Of a stretch of 53,626 bases of DNA, positions 17,036-25,223 are shown one piece after another. Position 1 is the stretch's first letter. Each line of letters starts with the position of its first letter. Both the position numbers and the translations under genes were made by a program. The notes beneath the pieces were generated by a model that was not told the DNA's origin, did no database searches, and saw only the letters and a program-made list of their open reading frames with translations. Source of the stretch: Burkholderiales bacterium (GTDB lineage: Bacteria > Pseudomonadota > Gammaproteobacteria > Burkholderiales > Burkholderiaceae_C); NCBI GenBank assembly GCA_947381415.1, contig CANCVB010000018.1, forward strand, positions 1-53,626, written 5' to 3'.

Positions 17036-18099
17036 CGCTCGCAAGCCCTGTGCAGCATTGGGTTGTCTTCTGCAAGGTGGTGGACAACTTTGGCGATATA
17101 GGTGTGTGCTGGCGTTTGTCTGCGCAGTTGGCCAAGCGCGGTAAACAAGTGACGCTCTTTGTTGATGATGCCCGCCCTCTTGAGTGGATGGCGCCGCAAG
17201 GCTGCGACGGGGTGGTCGTCTTGCCTTGGCCAGACACCCAAGCGCTCTTCACCCATGAGCACCCTGTACACGTGGTGATTGAAGCCTTTGGATGTGAATT
17301 ACCCCAAGGCTATCAAGCAGCAATGGCTGCTTGGGTAAATCCTCCTGTATGGATCAACTTAGAGTATTTCAGTGCAGAGCCTGTCGCAGTGCGCAACCAT
17401 GGCCTGCCTTCGCCGGTGATGAGCGGACCTGCCAAAGGGTTGACGAAATGGTTTTTTTACCCTGGGCTGGTCCACCAGTCTGGTGGAATGTTAGGCCCTG
17501 GCGAGACAGGGACAGACGACGAGGCTTCGTCTTTCTTGCATGCACCCGAGAGCGACCATCCATTGAATATCAGTGTTTTTTGCTATGAACCGGCCAGCCT
17601 TGGTCTTTGGCTCAAAGAACTGAGCCGATTGCCCCATCCTGTGCGCTTGAGCCTCACTGCGGGCCGCGCAGTACAGGCCGTACGATGGGCTCTCACACAG
17701 ATGGCGCCGCTCCCTAGACTGGAGATACACGAACTCCCCTTTCTGTCACAGGTCGAATTTGACCAATTGCTTTCTGGCCAAGACTTCAATTTGGTCCGTG
17801 GTGAAGACTCTTTGGCTCGCGCCATTTGGGCAGGCAAAGCCTTTTTGTGGCACATCTATCCCCAAGATGATGGCGCCCATTGGCCCAAATTGCAGGCTTT
17901 CCTGAGCGCCACGCTAGCCCCCGAGGTGGTGGTGCAAGCCCACTTGGCTTGGAACGCCGACCAGCCTACCCCGCTTCCACCGCTCACTGCGCAGAACTTG
18001 ACCGAATGGCGCGACTGGGCGGCGCGAATCAAACAAGATTTACAAGCTCAAACTGACCTCGTGAGTCGCTTGGAAAGCTTCGTGGCCACGCACGGCTAA
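17032..18099 (+). CDS. earP: EF-P arginine rhamnosyltransferase EarP
   Basis: Cytoplasmic GT-B glycosyltransferase of 355 residues that adds rhamnose from dTDP-rhamnose to Arg32 of elongation factor P. Signature N-terminus FCKVVDNFGDIGVCWRL contains the aspartates needed for catalysis in EarP; the donor-binding C-terminal part has FNLVRGEDSLARAIWAGKAFLWHIYPQ. GTG start at 17032 overlaps the DUF1501 stop (GTGA), so translation may be coupled. Its target gene efp lies 29 bases downstream, the standard arrangement. Assignment is secure from both sequence and context. Confidence 0.95.
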   Translation: MTLASPVQHWVVFCKVVDNFGDIGVCWRLSAQLAKRGKQVTLFVDDARPLEWMAPQGCDGVVVLPWPDTQALFTHEHPVHVVIEAFGCELPQGYQAAMAAWVNPPVWINLEYFSAEPVAVRNHGLPSPVMSGPAKGLTKWFFYPGLVHQSGGMLGPGETGTDDEASSFLHAPESDHPLNISVFCYEPASLGLWLKELSRLPHPVRLSLTAGRAVQAVRWALTQMAPLPRLEIHELPFLSQVEFDQLLSGQDFNLVRGEDSLARAIWAGKAFLWHIYPQDDGAHWPKLQAFLSATLAPEVVVQAHLAWNADQPTPLPPLTAQNLTEWRDWAARIKQDLQAQTDLVSRLESFVATHG

Positions 18100-18107
18100 A
18101 ATAGCCG
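18093..18107 (+). promoter_or_regulatory. Stem-loop and TAAAAT element before efp
   Basis: CGGCTA-AAA-TAGCCG forms a perfect inverted repeat spanning the earP stop codon and followed by CTTTT. The centre contains TAAAAT (18097-18102), a plausible -10 for efp with a start site about 20 bases before the ATG. It could thus be an efp promoter or a weak terminator for earP; no convincing -35 is seen. Confidence 0.35.
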
Positions 18108-18128
18108 CTTTTCCAAGCCCCTACCTTT

Positions 18129-18683
18129 ATGAAAATAGCTCAAGAAATTCGCGCCGGCAACGTCATCATGCACGGCAAAGACCCCATGGTCGTTCTCAAA
18201 ACCGAATACAGCCGTGGTGGCCGCAACTCCGCCACCGTGCGCATGAAGCTCAAAAGCCTGATTGCCAACTTCAACACCGAGGTGGTGTTCAAGGCTGACG
18301 ACAAGATGGACCAAATCGTGCTGGACAAGAAAGAGTGCACCTACTCTTACTTTGCCGACCCCATGTACGTCTGGATGGACACCGAGTTCAACCAATACGA
18401 AGTGGAAAACGAAAACATGGGCGACTCGCTCAACTACCTCGAAGACGGCATGGCCGCAGAGGTGGTGTTTTATGACGGCAAGGCCATCTCCGTGGAATTG
18501 CCCACCAGCGTGGTGCGTGAAATCACCTGGACCGAGCCCGCAGTCAAAGGCGATACATCTGGCAAAGTGCTCAAACCCGCCAAAATCTCCACGGGGTTTG
18601 ACATCAACGTACCCATCTTTGTGGCACAAGGCGACAAGGTGGAAATCGACACGCGCACGGCCGAATACCGCAAGCGCGTTTAA
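18129..18683 (+). CDS. efp: Elongation factor P
   Basis: EF-P, 184 residues, binds between the P and E sites of stalled ribosomes and relieves pausing at proline runs. Three beta-barrel domains: KOW-like residues 1-65, OB residues 66-128, C-terminal OB to 184. The modification loop at 28-35 reads SRGGRNSA with Arg32, the residue rhamnosylated by EarP, in place of the lysine used by EpmA-type systems. This agrees with earP just upstream. Length and the ending [36 protein letters not shown] C-terminus are normal for the family. Confidence 0.97.
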   Translation: MKIAQEIRAGNVIMHGKDPMVVLKTEYSRGGRNSATVRMKLKSLIANFNTEVVFKADDKMDQIVLDKKECTYSYFADPMYVWMDTEFNQYEVENENMGDSLNYLEDGMAAEVVFYDGKAISVELPTSVVREITWTEPAVKGDTSGKVLKPAKISTGFDINVPIFVAQGDKVEIDTRTAEYRKRV

Positions 18684-19432
18684 GCCCTTGCTGTCCAAAG
18701 CATGGGCGTAGGCTGATGACGCCAGAGGCTTTGAATTTTCTCTGGTGCTGTGTCTTGACTTCCCAGCTTGCCCTCGAGTCTTCTGATGTACCGAGGCAAG
18801 CTGAAGAATGCGCCCGCAATCAAGTCAACGACATCTAGCTGCCTTGGTCGATCAGGCATGGGGACCATGTCATGCGTCAGCCCCCATCCAGCGTAAAAAG
18901 ACCTGCCATAACAACTGACTTTTTTGTTGCGTAAAACGGCTTCAAAGCCTGCCAAGGAAGTCATGACATGAACCTCGTTCACTTTAAGCAGCATGTGGCT
19001 GAGTGCGACATCCCCTACACACTCGTCACACCATAATTGCATGTCTCGTAAGTCACTGCCTTTTTTATGCATACCCGCCCACACCACTGGGTGCGGTTTG
19101 TAGACGATATAAGCGTCTGGATTGGCTTGACAGACGGCTTTAAGCAACCCAAGGTTGGTTCGAATGCTTTGCGTGCCATGTTTGAGAGAAGGATCTGTCT
19201 CGACCTGACCAACCACCAAAATAACCCGTTCTATATTGACAGGACGACGCCATTGAGCCCCGTTGTCATTGAATCGAGCGAGGCCATTCATAAGGATGTT
19301 TTGCCGAATTTCAGCGGCCTGATGCCGCATTTCTGGTGTAAATGCCATTTCCATCAAAACACCCTCAATATCATTTGGAAAAAGCATTTGATCGAACATG
19401 GATGTTTGAAAGCAGTTGGTGATGTAGGCCAT
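18680..19432 (-). pseudogene. Truncated capsule polysaccharide (KpsC/LipA-type) protein
   Basis: A 250-residue frame that matches only the C-terminal part of Kdo-transferase-type capsule proteins (full KpsC is over 600 residues): VILVVGQVETDPSLKHG, YIVYKPHPVVWAG, VHVMTSLAGFEAVLRNKKVSCYGRSFYAGWGLTHD. Family-like residues (VDIEVRP) continue in frame before the first ATG until a TAA at 19454-19456, and upstream DNA is AT-rich and not coding. This points to a gene that lost its 5' half. No other capsule gene is nearby, and the 3' end overlaps efp by four bases. It could still be expressed as a short protein; I favour a remnant. Confidence 0.6.
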
Positions 19433-19588
19433 GGGCCGAACCTCAATGTCAACTTATGGAGTAATACAATACCATGATTATTAATTACTTATTATTTAAT
19501 TTATTAAAATTTGTGTATTTAATTACCTTTTCGCAACTGCTGTTGCATAGGTGCCTGAGAAAATCTAAAGGTCGACTTATATTTACAG

Positions 19589-19601
19589 GCGGTTTAACCG
19601 C
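19589..19601. repeat. Inverted repeat before the cupin gene
   Basis: GCGGTT-T-AACCGC is a perfect palindrome with a single central base, six bases before the ribosome site of the cupin gene. Another repeat, GCAAC-TGCT-GTTGC, lies at 19533-19546. Either could be an operator. Confidence 0.35.
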
Positions 19602-19621
19602 ACACCAAGGACACCCATCTC

Positions 19622-19900
19622 ATGCAAAACGACACGTTTGAAGCCTTTCAGGAACGCAAATTGAAAGAGGGCTATGACCAAGTTCTAGAGAGAATTTGGG
19701 AAGCAAACTTCAGCAACGAGCCACACGACCACCCTTTTAACACAGACGCCATCGTCATAAAGGGGGAGTATTGGTTAACGGTCAATGGTCAGGTAACCCA
19801 TCTGCAGGTTGGCGACCGCTTCAAAGTTGCACGAGGCGTGGTTCACTCTGAGCGCTATGGCCCAGAAGGGGCTGTGTTTTGGGCGGCCAGAAAAAACTAG
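19622..19900 (+). CDS. Cupin-domain protein
   Basis: Single-domain cupin of 92 residues. The metal-binding pattern is visible as HDHPFNTDAIVIKGEYWLTVNG (first cupin motif with His-x-His and a glutamate) and a second motif with VARGVVHSERYG. Start ATG 19622 with AAGGA about nine bases upstream. It stands between the capsule remnant and convergent ahpF, preceded by two short inverted repeats. Substrate or ligand unknown; such small cupins often bind metals and act as isomerases or sensors. Confidence 0.8.
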   Translation: MQNDTFEAFQERKLKEGYDQVLERIWEANFSNEPHDHPFNTDAIVIKGEYWLTVNGQVTHLQVGDRFKVARGVVHSERYGPEGAVFWAARKN

Positions 19901-19924
19901 CGCCCAAACACGTTCGTGAAATCC

Positions 19925-21514
19925 CTAGGCTACGGAGTGCTCGCCAGCAGGCACGGCCAAAGGTGTTCGAATCAAATAATCAAACGCACTCAAAGCGGCC
20001 TTGGACCCATCGCCTGCAGCGATGACAATTTGTTTGTAAGGTACGGTCGTTACATCACCCGCAGCAAACACCCCAGCAAGGTTGGTGTGACCTTTGGCAT
20101 CCACCACAATCTCCCCAAACTTGCTCAATTCCACTGTACCTTTGAGGAATTCAGTATTGGGAACCAGTCCGATTTGCACAAACACCCCTTCAAGCGCAAT
20201 CGTCTGCTCTTCTTGTGAGGCACGGTCTTTGTAGCGCAAACCGTTCACCTTTTGACCGTCACCCAAGATTTCAGTGGTTTGCGTATTCACTTTGATCGTG
20301 ACGTTGGACAGGCTTTTGAGCTTGCTCACCAAGACCGCGTCAGCTTTTAAAGCGTCAGCAAACTCCACCAAGGTGACATGGGCGACAACACCTGCCAAAT
20401 CGATAGCTGCTTCCACCCCGGAATTGCCTCCGCCGATCACGGCCACCCGCTTGCCTTTGAACAAGGGGCCATCGCAATGTGGACAGTAAGCCACGCCCTT
20501 GTTTTTGTATTGGGCTTCGCCGGGCACATTCACATTGCGCCACCGCGCACCTGTTGACAAGATAACACTGCGTGCGCTGAGAACACCACCATTGGCCATG
20601 TGCACCTGCACCAAGCCGCCTTCCTCTTTGGCCGGTATGATTTTTTCAGCACGTTGCAAATTCATGATGTCTACCTCATAGTGGCGCACTTGCGCCTCCA
20701 ATGCAGCCGCAAATTTAGGTCCATCGGTTTCTAAAACAGAAATGTAATTTTCAATCGCCATGGTGTCATTGGTTTGGCCACCAAAGCGCTCGGCAGCCAC
20801 ACCCACGCGAATGCCTTTGCGTGCCGCATACACTGCAGCGGCCGCGCCGGCTGGCCCTCCTCCCACCACCAGCACATCAAAGGGTTCCTTTTCGCTGAGC
20901 TTGATCGCTTCACGCTCTGCGGTGTTGGTATCAAGCTTGGCCAAGATTTCCTCCAAACCCATACGCCCCGAACCAAACACGTGATCGTTCATGAACACCA
21001 TAGGTACAGCCATGACTTGGCGAGCCTCTACCTCTGCTTGGTTCAAGGCCCCATCTATCACCGTGGTCTCAATCAAGGGATTCACTATCGCCATCAACGT
21101 CGCCGCTTGCACCACATCAGGACAGTTATGGCAAGACAAAGACATGTACACCTCAAACTTACGCGGTGTATCCAAGCCCTTGATTTGCTCAATCACTTGT
21201 GCATCTACTTTGGGTGGATGACCGCCCGTCCAAAGCAAAGCCAACACCAAGGAAGTGAACTCATGACCCAAGGGTATAGCGGCGAAGCGCACACCGCGCG
21301 ATTCGTTTTCCTTGGTTACAACAAAAGAAGGTAAGCGAGCATCAGTGCCAGTATCTTCAAAGCTGACTTTGTCAGACAACTCGGCAATGTCGCTTAAAAG
21401 CTCACGCATTTCTGCACTTTGAGAGCTGTCATCCAGGCTTGCTACCAAGCGAATAGGTTGACGTAAATTTTGCAAATAGGCCTGCAACTGGGTTTTCATC
21501 TGGGTATCGAGCAT
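19925..21514 (-). CDS. ahpF: Alkyl hydroperoxide reductase subunit F
   Basis: Flavoprotein disulfide reductase of 529 residues that passes electrons from NADH to AhpC. N-terminal thioredoxin-like double domain with CHNC near residue 130; FAD motif [19 protein letters not shown] near residue 215; redox pair CPHC near residue 345; NAD motif [17 protein letters not shown]; closing [13 protein letters not shown]. Start ATG 21514 ([10 protein letters not shown]) has GAAGGAA upstream; the longer frame overlaps ahpC. The gene is 88 bases downstream of ahpC on the same strand, the normal ahpCF order. Length close to E. coli AhpF (521). Confidence 0.95.
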   Translation of the reverse strand: MLDTQMKTQLQAYLQNLRQPIRLVASLDDSSQSAEMRELLSDIAELSDKVSFEDTGTDARLPSFVVTKENESRGVRFAAIPLGHEFTSLVLALLWTGGHPPKVDAQVIEQIKGLDTPRKFEVYMSLSCHNCPDVVQAATLMAIVNPLIETTVIDGALNQAEVEARQVMAVPMVFMNDHVFGSGRMGLEEILAKLDTNTAEREAIKLSEKEPFDVLVVGGGPAGAAAAVYAARKGIRVGVAAERFGGQTNDTMAIENYISVLETDGPKFAAALEAQVRHYEVDIMNLQRAEKIIPAKEEGGLVQVHMANGGVLSARSVILSTGARWRNVNVPGEAQYKNKGVAYCPHCDGPLFKGKRVAVIGGGNSGVEAAIDLAGVVAHVTLVEFADALKADAVLVSKLKSLSNVTIKVNTQTTEILGDGQKVNGLRYKDRASQEEQTIALEGVFVQIGLVPNTEFLKGTVELSKFGEIVVDAKGHTNLAGVFAAGDVTTVPYKQIVIAAGDGSKAALSAFDYLIRTPLAVPAGEHSVA

Positions 21515-21602
21515 GGTGATTCCTTCGGGGATGAGATATTTGGGACAACAAGGGTTCTGACAAAAGGGGCGCAATACGCACCCCTTTGAGCAGACCTCCT
21601 GC

Positions 21603-22166
21603 TTAGATCTTGCCAACGAGGTCCAGCGAAGGGGTCAATGTCTTGGCGCCTTCATTCCACTTGGCAGGACACACTTGACCAGGATTGGCTGCGGTGTACT
21701 GTGCCGCTTTGAGTTTGCGCAGTGTTTCCTTGACATCACGAGCGATTTCATTGGAATGGACTTCCGCGGTCTTGATCACACCCTGAGGATTGATCACGAA
21801 AGTGCCACGCAAGGCCAAGCCTTCTTCCTCAATGTGCACGCCAAACGCACGCGTGAGTTGATGCGTTGGATCACCCACCAAAGGAAATTTTGCTTTACCC
21901 ACAGCAGGAGAAGTCTCATGCCACACTTTGTGGGCAAAATGGGTGTCGGTCGTAACGATATAAACCTCTGCACCTGCCTTTTGAAATTCAGCGTAGTTGT
22001 CAGCAGCATCTTCGACTTCGGTGGGGCAATTGAAGGTAAATGCTGCTGGCATGAAAATCAGAACCGACCACTCACCTTTGAGCGTCTCATCGGAGACTTG
22101 AACAAATTTTCCGTTGTGAAAAGCCTGAGCCTTGAAAGGTTGAACTTGGGTATTGATGATGGACAT
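21603..22166 (-). CDS. ahpC: Alkyl hydroperoxide reductase subunit C (peroxiredoxin)
   Basis: Typical 2-Cys peroxiredoxin of 187 residues that reduces hydrogen peroxide and organic peroxides. Peroxidatic cysteine in [14 protein letters not shown] near residue 47 and resolving cysteine in VCPAKWNEG near residue 166. The loop reads PAAFTFNC instead of the common PADFTFVC, while the essential P-x3-T-x2-C positions are kept. Good GGAA ribosome site upstream. Upstream DNA has a perfect inverted repeat; I found no convincing OxyR motif. Reduced by AhpF, encoded downstream. Confidence 0.95.
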   Translation of the reverse strand: MSIINTQVQPFKAQAFHNGKFVQVSDETLKGEWSVLIFMPAAFTFNCPTEVEDAADNYAEFQKAGAEVYIVTTDTHFAHKVWHETSPAVGKAKFPLVGDPTHQLTRAFGVHIEEEGLALRGTFVINPQGVIKTAEVHSNEIARDVKETLRKLKAAQYTAANPGQVCPAKWNEGAKTLTPSLDLVGKI

Positions 22167-22201
22167 GAAAGATTCCTTTTCTTGGTTGATAAAAACTATC
22201 T

Positions 22202-22218
22202 AATGAGCAAAACTCATT
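22202..22218. repeat. Inverted repeat upstream of ahpC
   Basis: AATGAG-CAAAA-CTCATT is a perfect six-base inverted repeat with five-base spacer, 36 bases before the ahpC start, placed where a promoter -35/-10 region would be expected. Candidate operator for a peroxide-responsive regulator; it does not match the OxyR ATAG-N7-CTAT spacing. Confidence 0.4.
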
Positions 22219-22331
22219 GAGAGGAATCATAATCAAATTTCGGGTTATCCCTGATTGCTTGTGTCAATGACCGAGATTGAAGCAAGCTAATGGGCGCCAC
22301 ACGATGTGAACCTTGGGGGTCAAGTATTTCT

Positions 22332-22349
22332 GAGGCATATTGATGCCTC
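22332..22349. repeat. Stem-loop upstream of PhyH gene
   Basis: GAGGCAT-ATTG-ATGCCTC is a perfect seven-base stem with a four-base loop in the 241-base gap between ahpC and the dioxygenase gene. No T-run follows, so an operator or mRNA-leader structure for the dioxygenase gene is more likely than a terminator. Nothing else is seen in this gap. Confidence 0.4.
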
Positions 22350-22407
22350 GTGTGTGAATTCGCCACTAGACTTGGTGTCAGCTTGGAAATAGGAGGGGAG
22401 AAAGCAT

Positions 22408-23241
22408 ATGGCCAGTTTGTTGACCCCGGCTCAATGGGCCGAATTTCAGACCAATGGGTATATTGTGATTCGCGGCTTGTTTGATCGCCATGAAATTCAA
22501 CTGATGACCCAAGCCATTGAACAAGACCCTCAACTGCAAAGCAGTTTGTATGCTCGAAAAGATGCGCAAGGCAAAGCCACCATGATGGCTACTTGGAACC
22601 ATCCAGGCGACAGCGTCTATGGATTGGCTGCTCGCTCACTGCGGGTGGTAGATACCATGGAGCAGATTCTCGGTGGAGAGGTTTATCACTACCATTCCAA
22701 ACTCACAGCCAAAGAACCCTTTGACGGCGGCGCTTGGGAATGGCATCAAGACTATGGCTATTGGTACCACAATGGGTGTTTACGCCCACTGATGGCAAGT
22801 GTCATGGTGGCGTTGGACAAGGCATCCAAAGAAAACGGATGCTTGCAAGTCATCAGAGGTTCACATGCCGTAGGTCGGGTCGATCATGGCGTTCTACCTG
22901 GCGAGCAAGTGGGAGCCGACCCGCAACGAGTAGCGCAAATGCTTCAACACATGCCCCTCGACTATATGGAACTGGAGCCTGGTGATGGGCTTTTTTTTCA
23001 TGCAAACTTGATGCATCGCTCAGACCAAAATACTTCACCCCATCGCCGCTGGACTGTTCTTTTTTGCTACAACTCGGCACAAAACAACCCGTTTATTGAA
23101 CACCATCACCCCCAGTACACACCTTTAATAAAGGTGGCGGACTCAGAAGTGGCTAAAGCTGGCGTGAAATTTTCAGCGCTTGATGACCGTGCGTTCAGAA
23201 AAACATTTTCAAATCCCCCAGGCTTAACGAAGACCAAATAG
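22408..23241 (+). CDS. Phytanoyl-CoA dioxygenase (PhyH) family protein
   Basis: Fe(II)/2-oxoglutarate-dependent oxygenase of 277 residues. Iron ligands are in EWHQDYGYWYHNG (His-x-Asp near residue 112) and the distal histidine in FFHANLMHRSDQN near residue 200, with the 2-oxoglutarate arginine in HRRWTVLFCY. N-terminal TPAQWAEFQTNGYIVIRGLF is typical. A perfect AGGAGG sits 11 bases before the ATG, the strongest ribosome site in this region. Related enzymes hydroxylate small molecules such as ectoine or phytanoyl-CoA; no pathway partner is nearby, so substrate unknown. Confidence 0.85.
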   Translation: MASLLTPAQWAEFQTNGYIVIRGLFDRHEIQLMTQAIEQDPQLQSSLYARKDAQGKATMMATWNHPGDSVYGLAARSLRVVDTMEQILGGEVYHYHSKLTAKEPFDGGAWEWHQDYGYWYHNGCLRPLMASVMVALDKASKENGCLQVIRGSHAVGRVDHGVLPGEQVGADPQRVAQMLQHMPLDYMELEPGDGLFFHANLMHRSDQNTSPHRRWTVLFCYNSAQNNPFIEHHHPQYTPLIKVADSEVAKAGVKFSALDDRAFRKTFSNPPGLTKTK

Positions 23242-23326
23242 CCACTGAGCTGCACCGCGCCAGAAAAACGTCTGCGCTTCACCCCGGCACCTGTTGGTTA
23301 AAGAATGCGTTGCCTTGGTTGGGGAG

Positions 23327-23345
23327 CGCACAAACTCTTTGTGCG
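23327..23345. repeat. Inverted repeat CGCACAAA-CTC-TTTGTGCG
   Basis: Perfect eight-base inverted repeat with a three-base centre, 86 bases after the PhyH stop. Without a following T-run it is either a weak terminator of the PhyH gene or an operator for the BON gene downstream. Confidence 0.45.
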
Positions 23346-23370
23346 TGCTTGATAAACAGACCACTACCGA

Positions 23371-23390
23371 TCTGTTCGCTTACGAACAGA
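23371..23390. promoter_or_regulatory. Palindrome TCTGTTCG-CTTA-CGAACAGA before the BON gene
   Basis: Perfect eight-base inverted repeat with four-base centre, 97 bases upstream of the BON-domain gene. The eight bases AACAGACC occur twice (23355-23362 and 23385-23392), so the first copy can also pair with TCTGTT and offer an alternative hairpin. Likely operator for a stress regulator; the protein is unknown. Confidence 0.5.
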
Positions 23391-23487
23391 CCCATGATTT
23401 TTCATTCGCTACATTGAATGCGTCTACTCCTTAGCAGGCAAATCAGAGTTTGAATGAACGCATAACCATAAAGATAAAAGAAAGTAC

Positions 23488-23805
23488 ATGATGAAAAAAT
23501 TATTAGGTGTTTTATGTGTGGTGAGTGCACTGTTTGGTGCTGTTCAAGCAATCGCCAAAGACACCACAACGGATACAGCCAGTGAATATGTGGATGATGC
23601 AACGATTACAGCAAGGGTAAAAACAGTTTTTGCCAAAGATAAACTGATCATGGGTCGCGACATCAGCGTGCGAACCGATCATGGCGTTGTAGATTTAACG
23701 GGCACAGTCAGCAGCAAAGACGAATCAGACAGAGCCACTGATTTGGCTGCAAAAGTTAAATCTGTCAGCGCTGTGCACAATAACCTCAAGATCAAGCCAC
23801 ACTAA
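23488..23805 (+). CDS. BON-domain periplasmic protein
   Basis: A 105-residue protein with a Sec signal (MMKKLLGVLCVVSALFGAVQAIA, cleavage near residue 23) and one BON domain: DDATITARVKTVFAKD, ISVRTDHGVVDLTGTVSSKDESDRATDLAAKV and SAVHNNLKI. BON domains of OsmY type bind membranes or hold up envelope integrity under osmotic stress. ATG 23488 and ATG 23491 are both possible starts. It is followed 81 bases later by a DUF3309 gene; BON, CsbD and DUF3309 genes often cluster in Burkholderiales stress loci. Upstream palindromes suggest dedicated control. Confidence 0.88.
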   Translation: MMKKLLGVLCVVSALFGAVQAIAKDTTTDTASEYVDDATITARVKTVFAKDKLIMGRDISVRTDHGVVDLTGTVSSKDESDRATDLAAKVKSVSAVHNNLKIKPH

Positions 23806-23886
23806 CGAATGTTTATTTGGGGGTTTGTCTTCAATCAATAAAGACTCATCAGATAAACCTCAATGCTGAAAAATTAAGGTGCATCA

Positions 23887-24042
23887 ATGTTGCTCAATAT
23901 CCTCTTAATACTGCTTTTCTTCATGTTGATTGGTGTAATACCTACCTGGCCTCACAGCAGAAATTGGGGCTATTTCCCCAGCGGAGGGATTGGCATATTG
24001 TTGTTATTTATTTTGATCTTGATGGTCACAGGACGCATCTGA
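23887..24042 (+). CDS. DUF3309-family small membrane protein
   Basis: A 51-residue protein beginning MLLNILLILLFFMLIG, with a first hydrophobic segment, the polar central patch PTWPHSRNWGYFPSGG, and a second hydrophobic segment IGILLLFILILMVTG ending in RI. The W-x-HS-x-x-WGY-x-PSGG centre is what I recall of the DUF3309 family. AAGGTG lies eight bases before the ATG. Two membrane helices with a short loop are expected. It follows the BON gene and is likely part of the same stress locus; a strong hairpin ten bases downstream can end its transcript. Confidence 0.75.
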   Translation: MLLNILLILLFFMLIGVIPTWPHSRNWGYFPSGGIGILLLFILILMVTGRI

Positions 24043-24049
24043 ACAAACA

Positions 24050-24076
24050 AAAAAGCACTGAGTACATCAGTGCTTT
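24050..24076 (-). terminator. Intrinsic terminator after tRNA-Val
   Basis: AAAGCACTGA-GTACA-TCAGTGCTTT is a perfect ten-base stem with a five-base loop. On the minus strand it is followed by TTTTTTGTTTGTT (T-run counted from the stem end), a classical rho-independent terminator ending the dnaQ/tRNA-Val transcript. On the plus strand it can also close the DUF3309 transcript, though without a T-run. Confidence 0.8.
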
Positions 24077-24086
24077 ACAAATAATC

Positions 24087-24161
24087 TGGTGGGTCGTAGT
24101 GGGATCGAACCACTGGCTTCCACCGTGTGAAGGTGGCACTCTACCGCTGAGTTAACGACCC
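24087..24161 (-). tRNA. tRNA-Val (anticodon CAC)
   Basis: The minus strand gives a complete cloverleaf of 75 bases: acceptor GGGTCGT pairs with ACGACCC, D arm ACTCAGCGGTAGAGT, anticodon stem CCACC/GGTGG with loop TTCACAC (anticodon CAC, reading GUG), T arm AGTGG-TTCGATC-CCACT, discriminator A and encoded CCA. It lies 13 bases after dnaQ and just before a strong terminator, so it may be read through from the dnaQ transcript. Confidence 0.95.
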
Positions 24162-24174
24162 AGATGTCTGTATT

Positions 24175-24879
24175 TTACACGGCAACTGATCGCCATAAGG
24201 TTTTGCCGTGGCTTACTTTATCAATATCTTGAAGCATTTGTTCATGCATTTGGATTTCATCCTCACTGGGAACAACCACAGGCAAAGAAAAACCTGATAA
24301 ATCCATTTTCAAAGAATTTCCTAAATGATCAAGGGTTTCGGTTTCATGTATAAGCAATGCATTTTGACCGCGGGTCATGGCGATATACACATCAGCCAAA
24401 AGCTCGGCATCCAGCAAAGCCCCATGCAATGTCCTGGCTGAATTGTTGACACCCAGTCGATCACACAGAGAATCCAAAGAATTGCGTTTACCTGGATAGA
24501 CTTCTTTGGCCATTGCCAAGGTATCTAAGATTTGTGAGACGTGATTTTTCAACGGTTCGTGGCCGCAACTCGTCAATTCTTTATCTAAAAAACCCACATC
24601 AAACGCTGCGTTATGTATGACGAGCTCAGCCCCCTGAATGAATGTCAAAAACGCTTGGGAAATTTCTTGAAATTTGGGTTTGTCCAATAAAAATTCGTTA
24701 CTGATGCCATGCACCTTCAATGCATCTTCATGGCTTTCGCGTTCAGGATTCAAGTAGTAATGAAAATGCTGCCCTGTCAACTTGCGGTTAACCAACTCTA
24801 CACAGCCAATTTCAATGATTCGGTCACCCGCTTCGGCGGAGAGTCCAGTCGTTTCCGTGTCTAAAACAATTTGGCGCAT
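24175..24879 (-). CDS. dnaQ: DNA polymerase III epsilon subunit (3'-5' exonuclease)
   Basis: Proofreading exonuclease of 234 residues. ExoI motif IVLDTETTGLSAEAGDRIIEIG at the N-terminus (catalytic Asp and Glu), ExoII VIHNAAFDVGFLD near residue 95, ExoIII-epsilon HGALLDAELLADVY near residue 155. The C-terminal part would bind the polymerase alpha subunit. Start ATG 24879 (MRQIVLDTET) is the family start; the longer frame overlaps fdx. It follows fdx by five bases, so it is expressed at least partly from the ISC operon. Confidence 0.95.
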   Translation of the reverse strand: MRQIVLDTETTGLSAEAGDRIIEIGCVELVNRKLTGQHFHYYLNPERESHEDALKVHGISNEFLLDKPKFQEISQAFLTFIQGAELVIHNAAFDVGFLDKELTSCGHEPLKNHVSQILDTLAMAKEVYPGKRNSLDSLCDRLGVNNSARTLHGALLDAELLADVYIAMTRGQNALLIHETETLDHLGNSLKMDLSGFSLPVVVPSEDEIQMHEQMLQDIDKVSHGKTLWRSVAV

Positions 24880-24884
24880 CGTGC

Positions 24885-25223
24885 TCAGTGATTTTCTTTG
24901 GCGTGATTTATCGTGTAGCGGGGTATTTCGATTAACAGGTCTTGTGTACCCAGCAAGGCCTGACAAGCCAATCGTGAATGAGGCGCTAAGCCCCAAGCCC
25001 TGTCGAGCAAATCATCTTCTTCTTCAAGAGCGGGATTTAAACTGGAAAATCCTTCTTTGACAATGACATGGCAGGTTGTACAAGCACAACTCATATCGCA
25101 GGCGTGTTCAATCAAAATGCCATTTTCCAGAAGTGCCTCGCAAATCGATGTACCCATAGGCGCATGGATTTCAGTTCCTTCAGGACAATATTCAGCATGG
25201 GGAAGAATTCGGATAACAGTCAT
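24885..25223 (-). CDS. fdx: ISC-type [2Fe-2S] ferredoxin
   Basis: Adrenodoxin-type ferredoxin of 112 residues that donates electrons during Fe-S cluster assembly. Cluster cysteines are in ACDMSCACTTCH (residues about 42-51) and SRLACQALLG near residue 87. Its ATG overlaps the hscA stop (TAATG), showing tight translational coupling. The following gene is dnaQ. No iscX follows. Confidence 0.95.
   Translation of the reverse strand: MTVIRILPHAEYCPEGTEIHAPMGTSICEALLENGILIEHACDMSCACTTCHVIVKEGFSSLNPALEEEDDLLDRAWGLAPHSRLACQALLGTQDLLIEIPRYTINHAKENH

Noticed and set aside
19067..19477. 136-residue plus-strand frame opposite the capsule remnant
   Set aside because: No ribosome site, no similarity pattern, and it mirrors the recognisable capsule sequence on the other strand.
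22167..22260. OxyR site upstream of ahpC
   Set aside because: CTATC/ATAAAAACTAT resembles part of the motif, but the ATAG-N7-CTAT spacing is not met. Only a generic inverted repeat was kept.
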